Assembly (NCBI GenBank): GCA_964242945.1 | Contig: CAXTCF010000061.1 | Span: 1-21,920 of the forward strand | DNA length: 21,920 bases | Direction of reading: 5' to 3' | Origin: Mesorhizobium_B sp964242945 | GTDB taxonomy: Bacteria > Pseudomonadota > Alphaproteobacteria > Rhizobiales > Rhizobiaceae | In this document: one piece after another, positions 1-6,198 of the stretch | Numbering within the stretch: position 1 is the first letter of the stretch | Layout: the number at the start of each line of letters is the position of its first letter | Translations under genes and position numbers: made by a program | The notes under the pieces: model-generated | Database searches by the model: none | Seen by the model: only the letters and a program-made list of their open reading frames with translations | What the model was told of the DNA's origin: nothing

Positions 1-96
1 CACCCAGTTGCGAAGCGTCTCGCCCGAGCAGCCGATCTTGCCCGCAATCGACTGGCTCTCAAGAGTTGGAGCCTCCGGAAAACCCGGGGCGGTTCA
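1..96 (-). mobile_element. IS3-family element terminus with partial orfA
   Basis: Read on the minus strand, positions 60-1 translate to ESQSIAGKIGCSGETLRNWV, which matches the helix-turn-helix part of IS3-family OrfA transposase proteins. Upstream of it, 96-69 (minus strand) begins TGAACCGCCCCGGGTTTTCC, which I recognise from memory as resembling the terminal inverted repeat of IS3-family (IS51-group) elements in alphaproteobacteria. The HTH codons follow the terminus almost at once, with no room for the usual OrfA N terminus, so the element is probably internally deleted. The rest lies outside the window. The terminus falls exactly where similarity to the neighbouring transposase stops, which suggests insertion into it. 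The HTH match is fairly secure; the family subgroup and the terminus call are less so. Confidence 0.6.
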
Positions 97-1326
97 GCCA
101 GCGCATCCCAGAAGGTTGGCCGCGGCTTGGGATACCATGCTGCTGCTGCGGCCTGCTGTTGTTCTCGGGCGGGCAAGCGGGCTGCCAGCAGAGTGACGAT
201 GGAGAACAGGGCGAGCAGGCAGGGCGTGGTGCGGGCGATGGCTTTGTCGGACCACTGTCGCTGGGTTTCGACGCCGAGATGGGCGCGCACCTCCTGGAAC
301 GTGACTTCGACGCTCCAGCGGCGCACGAACCAGGCGATGATCTGCGCCGGCTCGCAAGTGGGATTGGTGCACAGCAAGGCTTGTGGTTCGAAGCGGCCGT
401 CGGGATCGCGGATCAGCACCCAGCGGATCGGCACGACCGGCTTGCCGGCATGGCGCCAGACGGCCGTGCTGGAAGCGACTTCGACCGTGCGCGCCTGCTG
501 CCCATACCAGTTCGGGACCACGAGCCTGCGCCAGAGCGTGTTCGGGGCTGCCAGCGTTTTTGCCGGTGTTGGCAGGCGAGCTCCTTTGCTGCGCGGTCTC
601 CCCTTGGTTGCGGGCAGGCGCGCAGGCGCCGGCTCGTAGAGGGCGGCGTCCAGGCGCAGGCGGGTGATGGCCGTGATGCGGGCGCGGCGTGGAGCATGGA
701 GGAACTCAAGGGCGGAAAAGCCGCTGTCGCCGACCAGCACGAGATCGCGCTATGGCAGCCGGCGCCGGACCTGCAGCGCGAGCTGCCGCCCGACATCGAG
801 CAGGGACTTGTGGCGGCGCCCTTGTGCGCAACAGGCACGCTCGGAAGGCACGAGCGCGGTCAGCAAAGGGCAGCGCCCAGACCCGCCCGGCCCAGGGAAT
901 CGGCGCCAGTAGCATCAGGCTCATCCAGCGCAGCCCGCTCGTCTTGACGAAATGTGCTCCAGACGAGCGCACGGGATCGCGATAGATGCCGCGCGCCTGG
1001 ATGCGCCGGCCCCAGCGCCGCTCGATGGTGTCGTCCAGCGCCAACGCCACAGTGCCGCCTGGCGCAACGGCCGCAATCAACTGGCCGAGCAGAACGCAGG
1101 CCCCTCTGCGTGGGCTCCAGGCGGCACGGCTGAGAATGCGGTGGAAGTTGACAAGGCAACGGTCGTGAGAGCGGCCCATGACGCGCAAGATGCTCGCAAC
1201 GGTCCGCTGACCCGGACTGAGAATTGCACCAATCAACAGCACCTGGGCAGGTCGCCACGAATGCTGGACGAACAGCGGGGCAAACGCCAGAATGAGACCG
1301 GCGAAGCGGGCAGGAACCTGCGGCAT
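97..1326 (-). pseudogene. DDE transposase pseudogene, IS701-like (DDE_5 superfamily)
   Basis: The reading starts at ATG 1326 (MPQVPARFAGLILAFAPLF) and stays open to about 867, including ALALDDTIERRWGRR with the first catalytic Asp. At a TTT run (865-867) the similarity moves to another frame by an apparent one-base insertion and continues LLTALVPSERACCAQGRRHK. An in-frame TAG lies at 752-750, just before RDLVLVGDSGFSALE (second Asp). The same frame then runs on to WFVRRWSVEVTFQEVRAHLG (third acidic residue) and ARTTPCLLALFSIVTLLA. Similarity ends at PTFWDALA near 97, where an IS3-type terminus begins. With a frameshift, a nonsense codon and a lost C terminus, this gene is dead. The family name rests on motif recognition (pfam DDE_5/IS701 type); the closest IS is not known. 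Confidence 0.85.
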
Positions 1327-1529
1327 GGCACTGTCTCTTGGTCGAAACAGCGCCAGCCTATCATCATGTCCGCTTCCTCACTCCGCCAACACTCAATTGG
1401 CCAAAGCCGAGCTGAGCCTCCGGTCGATTGACTTGGCGGTTGCGCTGCTTGCCGCGTCGGATGGCGATTGCACGCCATGGTCGGGGCCGTTAAGGGTCCT
1501 TGAATCCTCGAATTTCGGAATTCTCGCCC

Positions 1530-2441
1530 ATGACGCAGAATGACATCGGCAACATTGGAGCGGTCGTCGAGGCGCAAGAAGCCGTCATTCTCCGTGAGTG
1601 GCTCGATCTGCTGAAGTCGAGCGGCGCGCTGCAGAGCGGTCGCGTCCGCGAGGCCGAGCTGCAGAACCAGTGCCGGACTTTCCTGCGCCTTCTGCAGCGA
1701 GGGTTGACCGAGAGCGGGCCTGACCCGCACGCTTCCGCCTTCGATCCGGCCAAGGAGATGCTGGCAGAGCTGTCGCGCTCGCGTGCGGTCCAGGGTTTCA
1801 CGCCGACGGAAACGGCGACATTCGTGTTCTCGCTCAAGAAGCCGCTGTACACCGCGCTGAACCAAGGCGCTGCAGCAAAGGAGGCTGGGAGCGGCAGCGC
1901 TACGGTCACCTTCAACGCAGACAGTGCTCGCGCTACATGGGACGCGACGCTGCTTCTGGACAGCCTCGGCCTCTACACCATGGAGATATTCCAGAAGACG
2001 CGCGAGGAAGTCATCGTGCGCCAGGGCCAGGAAATCTCGGAGCTTTCGACGCCCGTCGTCAAGCTTTGGGACGGCGTCCTGGCGCTGCCGCTGATCGGCA
2101 CGCTCGACTCCCAGCGCACCCAGGTCGTGATGGAGAACCTGCTCCAGGCCATCGTCGATCAGACGGCGAGCATCGCCATCATCGACATCACCGGCGTGCC
2201 GACCGTGGACACGCTGGTGGCGCAACACCTGCTCAAGACCGTCGCTGCGGCACGGCTGATGGGGGCCGACTGCATCGTGTCCGGCATCCGGCCGCAGATC
2301 GCGCAGACCATGGTGCATCTGGGTGTCGAGTTGAACGTGACCTCCAAGGCGACGCTCGCCGATGCCTTTGCAGTAGCTTTGGCGCGCACCGGCCGCACGG
2401 TGACGCGCCTGCCCGCCGCCCCGAACTCCAGCGGCCGATAG
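1530..2441 (+). CDS. rsbR: RsbR-like stressosome scaffold/co-antagonist (STAS domain)
   Basis: This 303-residue protein has an N-terminal helical region (about residues 10-150) resembling the RsbRD N-terminal domain, and a C-terminal STAS domain (about 175-290). The STAS motifs DITGVPTVDTLVAQ and GIRPQIAQTMVHLG closely follow Bacillus RsbRA; Thr228 and Thr260 sit where RsbRA carries its two RsbT-phosphorylated threonines. In known stressosomes RsbR proteins form the shell with RsbS, project a sensory N domain outward, and sequester RsbT until stress. The N domain here is not a globin, PAS or LOV domain that I can recognise, so the stimulus is unknown. An in-frame TTG at 1500 would add ten residues, but its AAGGG (1492-1496) is only three bases away; ATG 1530 has no clear ribosome site, so the start is uncertain. 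It is the first gene of the signalling operon and is followed ten bases later by rsbS. Confidence 0.9.
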   Translation: MTQNDIGNIGAVVEAQEAVILREWLDLLKSSGALQSGRVREAELQNQCRTFLRLLQRGLTESGPDPHASAFDPAKEMLAELSRSRAVQGFTPTETATFVFSLKKPLYTALNQGAAAKEAGSGSATVTFNADSARATWDATLLLDSLGLYTMEIFQKTREEVIVRQGQEISELSTPVVKLWDGVLALPLIGTLDSQRTQVVMENLLQAIVDQTASIAIIDITGVPTVDTLVAQHLLKTVAAARLMGADCIVSGIRPQIAQTMVHLGVELNVTSKATLADAFAVALARTGRTVTRLPAAPNSSGR

Positions 2442-2451
2442 GACGCCGGGC

Positions 2452-2874
2452 ATGGACCGCATCCCGATCCTGAAGCTCGGCGAGGCGCTCCTCGTTTCCA
2501 TTCAGGTTGACATGCACGACCAACTGGCGACCGCGCTGGAGGAAGACCTCACCAGCCGAATCGCGCAGACCGGCGCCAGGGGTGTCCTCATCGACATCTC
2601 CGCCTTGGAGATCGTCGACTCGTTCATCGGCCGCATGCTCGACAACATCGCCGCCGTGTCGCGCATGCTCGACGCCGACACGGTCGTGGTGGGGATGCGG
2701 CCGGCGGTTGCGATCACTCTGGTCGAGCTTGGCCTCGAACTGCGCGGCGTGCGTACGGCCTTGAACGTCGAGCGAGGCATGGCGCTGATCAGCCAAGCGA
2801 GGAACGTCTTCGTGGCGGATGGAACCGGCAATGGGTTTGCCGGGGGAAACGCCGATGACCTCCCAAGGGAATGA
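2452..2874 (+). CDS. rsbS: RsbS-like stressosome antagonist (single STAS domain)
   Basis: This protein of 140 residues is one STAS domain, slightly longer than typical RsbS (about 120). The motif LIDISALEIVDSFIGRML matches RsbS, with Ser57 at the position of the serine that RsbT phosphorylates in Bacillus (Ser59). VVGMRPAVAITLVELGLEL is the second conserved STAS block. In known systems RsbS holds RsbT in the stressosome core, and phosphorylation of the serine releases it. The start ATG lies ten bases after the rsbR stop. The 3' end overlaps the rsbT start by 20 bases, so translation of the two is probably coupled. The last twenty or so residues (from about VADGTGNGF) lie outside the usual fold and may be a tail created by the overlap. 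Confidence 0.92.
   Translation: MDRIPILKLGEALLVSIQVDMHDQLATALEEDLTSRIAQTGARGVLIDISALEIVDSFIGRMLDNIAAVSRMLDADTVVVGMRPAVAITLVELGLELRGVRTALNVERGMALISQARNVFVADGTGNGFAGGNADDLPRE
2842..2848 (+). promoter_or_regulatory. Ribosome binding site for rsbT, inside rsbS
   Basis: GGGGGAA lies six bases before ATG 2855 and supports this start over the in-frame ATG at 2819. The chosen start gives a protein of the usual RsbT length. The site lies within the end of rsbS. Confidence 0.6.
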
Positions 2875-3262
2875 CGCGGAGCTGCCGATCCGCAGCTCCG
2901 ACGACGTTGTGCGGGTGCGCCAGGAAGTCAGGGCACGGGCGCAGGCCGCGGGCTTCGGCATCGTCGATCAGACCAAGATCGTGACCGCCGCCAGCGAGCT
3001 TGCGCGCAACACGCTGGACTATGGCGGCGGCGGCACCGTGCGCATCGCAATGCTGGCCAGCGGCGTGCGGCGTGGCGTGCGGCTCATCTTCCAGGATGGA
3101 GGGCCCGGCATCCCCGACATTGACCGGGCGATGACGGATGGCTTCACCACGGGAGGCGGCCTGGGGCTGGGGCTTGGCGGGGCCAAGCGGCTTTCCAATG
3201 AATTCTCTATCGAGTCCGCGCCCGGTCAGGGAACCCGCGTCATGATCGCGCGCTGGAAGTAG
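2855..3262 (+). CDS. rsbT: RsbT-like switch serine/threonine protein kinase
   Basis: This 135-residue GHKL ATPase is nearly the same length as Bacillus RsbT (133). The N-box ASELARNTLDYGGGG holds Asn52, the G1 box FQDGGPGI holds Asp81, and the G2 glycine-rich lid is GGGLGLGLGGAKRLS. Asn52 and Asp81 correspond to the ATP/Mg-binding residues of RsbT with a constant three-residue offset. Family knowledge: RsbT phosphorylates RsbS and RsbR in the stressosome, is then freed, and activates a downstream partner, which in Bacillus is the RsbU phosphatase. No RsbU with the usual N-terminal RsbT-binding domain is seen here. The next two genes instead carry their own RsbT-like domains, so the partner of free RsbT is open. 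The gene overlaps rsbS by 20 bases and is followed three bases later by the next gene. Confidence 0.93.
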   Translation: MTSQGNDAELPIRSSDDVVRVRQEVRARAQAAGFGIVDQTKIVTAASELARNTLDYGGGGTVRIAMLASGVRRGVRLIFQDGGPGIPDIDRAMTDGFTTGGGLGLGLGGAKRLSNEFSIESAPGQGTRVMIARWK

Positions 3263-3265
3263 CTG

Positions 3266-4372
3266 ATGATCCTGATTCCCGTTCATGAGCAGAGCCAAGT
3301 CGCGGAAGCCCGCCGTCGCGCCGTGGAATTGGCAGAGCGCACGGGTTTCGACGAGAACGGCCAGGGACGGGTCGCGATCGTGGCGACCGAGCTTGCCACC
3401 AACCTCGTCAAGCACGGCCGTGACGGGTGCCTCATCGCCGGGCTGACGGATGGCCCCCAAGCCTCGCGCGAAGCTGACATAAGCTCCTGCGTCGAGTTGA
3501 TCGCGATCGACAAGGGTCTGGGCATAGCGAACCTCGAAGCCGCGCTCGGCGACGGCTTCTCGACGGCGGGCAGTTCGGGCAACGGCCTAGGTGCGATCAG
3601 GCGTCAATCCGAACTGTTCAGGGTCTGGTCTCAACCAGGCCTGGGAACCGCGATACTGGCACGGGTCGGAACCAAGCGCGGCGCGGCGCGACCGACCCGA
3701 GCCAATGACGAAGGTGTTGCCGATCAAACCGCCGACTGGGGGGCAGTCTGCGTGGCGAAGCTTGGGGAGGAAGCGTGCGGCGACGATTGGCACGTCTTTC
3801 CCAAGCTGGGCGCGCCGGCCTTGCATGAGCGAACTGTGATGGTGGTGGATGGTCTCGGCCACGGACCGCAGGCGGCGGAAGCGTCCGCAGAGGCGGTGCG
3901 CATCTTCCGCAGGCATGCGGGAACGGCGTCGGGACCGGCGGAAATCATGGAGGCGCTGCATGCCGGCCTGCGCGCCACCCGCGGCGCGGCCGTTTCGATC
4001 GCGCGCTTCGACGCCGGGCGTCGTCTGGTACGGTTCTGCGGCGTGGGCAATGTCGCGGGCGCGCTGCTGGGACGTGGCGGCGGCGAGCCGAAACGCCTGA
4101 TGTCGTACAACGGCACCGTCGGCCATACGATCAGGCGCATTGCGGAGGTCGATTATCCCTATCCCGATAACGGGACGCCGCCGGTCGTGCTGCTCCACTC
4201 CGACGGGGTGAGCGCGTCGTGGTCGCTCGCCTCTTACCCCGGCTTGGCTGCCGCCCATCCGAGTCTTCTCGCCGCCGTTCTGTTCCGTGATTGGGGGCGC
4301 CCGCGCGACGACGCGACCGTGCTCGTCGCCGGCTCCGGCGAGGGGCCGGGCGGAGAAGCAGGATGGGCGTGA
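3266..4372 (+). CDS. RsbT-like ATPase fused to PP2C/SpoIIE-type phosphatase
   Basis: In this protein of 368 residues, residues 1-135 form an RsbT-like GHKL domain with N-box VATELATNLVKHG (Asn46) and G1 box IDKGLGI (Asp82). Its lid, SSGNGLGAIRRQSE, has fewer glycines than in RsbT. Residues about 155-360 are a PP2C/SpoIIE phosphatase with metal-ligand motifs GDDWHVF (Asp173), VVDGLGHGPQAAEAS (Asp195), LLHSDGV (Asp313) and RDDATVLV (Asp348/Asp349). RsbX, the feedback phosphatase that dephosphorylates RsbR and RsbS, is a single PP2C domain usually encoded near the stressosome genes. This fusion probably does that job, with its ATPase domain acting as a docking or sensing module. An RsbU-like output role is the alternative. 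ATG 3266 lies three bases after the rsbT stop, and the gene overlaps the following gene by ten bases. Confidence 0.88.
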   Translation: MILIPVHEQSQVAEARRRAVELAERTGFDENGQGRVAIVATELATNLVKHGRDGCLIAGLTDGPQASREADISSCVELIAIDKGLGIANLEAALGDGFSTAGSSGNGLGAIRRQSELFRVWSQPGLGTAILARVGTKRGAARPTRANDEGVADQTADWGAVCVAKLGEEACGDDWHVFPKLGAPALHERTVMVVDGLGHGPQAAEASAEAVRIFRRHAGTASGPAEIMEALHAGLRATRGAAVSIARFDAGRRLVRFCGVGNVAGALLGRGGGEPKRLMSYNGTVGHTIRRIAEVDYPYPDNGTPPVVLLHSDGVSASWSLASYPGLAAAHPSLLAAVLFRDWGRPRDDATVLVAGSGEGPGGEAGWA

Positions 4373-6198
4373 CGGATTGGCCGATCCTGTCGCTGGCGAT
4401 CCGCAACGAGGCGGATGTGGTGTCGGCACGCCAGCGCGCGCGGCGCGTCGCCGAGCTCCTCGGTTTCGACACGCAGGACCAGACCCGGATCGCGACCGCC
4501 GTTTCCGAGATCGCGCGCAATGCCTTCGAATATGCAGGGGGTGGCCGCGCGAGTTTTTCGCTGCTTGCGGCTGAGACTGCTGGGCCCGCCGGCTCGCAGC
4601 GCTTGGCGGCGACAATCACCGATCGGGGTCCGGGCATCGCCCAGCTCGACGCGGTGCTGGACGGCCGCTACCGCTCGCGCACGGGTCTGGGCATCGGCCT
4701 CCTCGGCGCGAAGCGGCTGATGGACGGGCTGCATGTCGAGACCGGGCCTTCGGGCACCACGGTCTCGATGGAGAAACTGATGCCGCGCCGCCGCGCGCCG
4801 CTTGCTCGCGACGAGCTTGGCATCCTCGCGAACAGGATCGCCGCCGAGCTGCCAATCGATCCCCTCGCCGTTCTCGCCGCGCAGAACCGCGAGCTCGTCG
4901 CCAGCCTGGACGAGCTGAAGACGCGGGGCGAAGAGCTTGCCCGCCTCAACGGCGAACTTGAAGACACCAATCGCGGCGTGGTTGCGCTTTATGCGGAGCT
5001 CGACACGCGCGCCGAGCAGCTGCGCGAGGCGAGCGAGGCGAAGACGCGCTTCCTGTCCAACATGAGCCACGAGTTCCGCACGCCGCTGCACTCCATCCTC
5101 GCCTTGTCGCAACTGCTTCTCGACCGGAGCGACGGCGAGCTGACGGACGAACAGGAGCTGCAGGTGGGGTTCGTCCGCAAAGGGGCGCAAAGCCTGTCGG
5201 ATCTCGTCAACGATCTTCTCGACCTCGCCAAGGTGGAGGCCGGCAAGATCGACGTCCGGCCGTCGTCCTTCACGGTCGCTGGCCTGTTCGGGGCTTTGCG
5301 CGGCTCGCTCAAGCCGCTCAAGACGAACCCGCTCGTTGACTTGAGCTTCGTCGAACCCGACGCCGGCCTGCCGGAACTCTCGACCGACGAGGCGAAGGTC
5401 GCGCAGATCCTGCGCAACTTCGTGTCGAACGCTTTGAAATTCACGGCTGAGGGCGGCGTCTGCGTTGCGGCCGATTTCGAGCGCAAGGCAGGCCGCATCC
5501 TCTTTTCCGTGTCCGACACGGGCGTCGGCATCGCGCCAGCCGACCAGAAAAGAGTGTTCGAGGAGTTCGAGCAGGTGGAAGGCCCCCTGCAGCGCACAAC
5601 CGTGGGAACCGGCCTCGGCCTGCCGCTTTCGCGCCGCCTCGCCGAGTTGCTGGGCGGCGAAATCCTTCTGGAAAGCATCCCCGGACGCGGCTCGCGCTTC
5701 ACCCTGGCCGTTCCGCCGATATACAACGGCAGCGTCGAAGCTAGACGGAGCCGATCGCTTACCGTGGTCGATGACAGGCTGTCCGCACGGGTGCCGCGAC
5801 TACTCCTCGTGGACGACGAGGAGGCGTTCCGCTATCTGGTCAAGCAGATGGTGAAGACCAGCAAAGGTCCCGAAGGTGTGGCGTTCGACGTGATCGAGGC
5901 AGCCGACGGCGTCGAGGGCCTCCAATTGGCGCGGGCCGAGCCCCAGCCCGACATCATCCTGCTCGATCTGCAGATGCCGCGGCTCGACGGCTTCGACATG
6001 CTGCAAGCGCTCGCCGCCGACCCCGGCTCGCGCGACATCCCCGTCGTCGTCGCGACGGCGTCCGAACTTTCGGCATCAATCCTCGATCGGCTGAGCCATG
6101 CCCGTGCCGTGATACCCAAGGATAGCTTTGCCCCTCGCGACCTCATTGCCGCGCTGGGCGACCTGGGGTCGGCGAAGGCCGATAAGGCTTCGGCTTGA
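4363..6198 (+). CDS. Hybrid histidine kinase with N-terminal RsbT-like ATPase domain and C-terminal receiver
   Basis: This protein of 611 residues has no membrane segment. Residues 1-140 are an RsbT-like GHKL domain (SEIARNAFEYAGGG with Asn53; TDRGPGI with Asp87; GLGIGLLGAKRLMDG). Residues about 170-225 look like a coiled coil rich in Glu, Leu and Arg. A HisKA domain follows with the H-box FLSNMSHEFRTPLHS (His236), then the kinase ATPase domain with NFVSNALKFT (Asn356), SDTGVGIAP and GTGLGLPLSRRLAELLGG. Residues about 485-600 are a receiver with LLLVDDEEA and phospho-acceptor Asp535 in ILLDLQMPRLDG. The start ATG 4363 has GGAGAA (4352-4357) upstream and overlaps the phosphatase gene. A kinase with an RsbT-type domain directly downstream of rsbRST suggests that the stressosome feeds a phosphorelay through it; this link is inference. 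A longer upstream start is possible but would lie deep in the preceding gene. Confidence 0.9.
   Translation: MGVTDWPILSLAIRNEADVVSARQRARRVAELLGFDTQDQTRIATAVSEIARNAFEYAGGGRASFSLLAAETAGPAGSQRLAATITDRGPGIAQLDAVLDGRYRSRTGLGIGLLGAKRLMDGLHVETGPSGTTVSMEKLMPRRRAPLARDELGILANRIAAELPIDPLAVLAAQNRELVASLDELKTRGEELARLNGELEDTNRGVVALYAELDTRAEQLREASEAKTRFLSNMSHEFRTPLHSILALSQLLLDRSDGELTDEQELQVGFVRKGAQSLSDLVNDLLDLAKVEAGKIDVRPSSFTVAGLFGALRGSLKPLKTNPLVDLSFVEPDAGLPELSTDEAKVAQILRNFVSNALKFTAEGGVCVAADFERKAGRILFSVSDTGVGIAPADQKRVFEEFEQVEGPLQRTTVGTGLGLPLSRRLAELLGGEILLESIPGRGSRFTLAVPPIYNGSVEARRSRSLTVVDDRLSARVPRLLLVDDEEAFRYLVKQMVKTSKGPEGVAFDVIEAADGVEGLQLARAEPQPDIILLDLQMPRLDGFDMLQALAADPGSRDIPVVVATASELSASILDRLSHARAVIPKDSFAPRDLIAALGDLGSAKADKASA

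Noticed and set aside
1327..1529. Search for an EcfG-type (GGAAC...CGTT) or standard promoter before the signalling operon
   Set aside because: A TTGACT at 1428-1433 has no acceptable -10 partner, and no GGAAC/CGTT pair with correct spacing was found.
4234..5190. Long minus-strand open frame of 318 codons
   Set aside because: It lies opposite the hybrid kinase gene, is rich in Arg, Ala and Gly, and shows no family motif; it is typical antisense frame opening in high-GC DNA.
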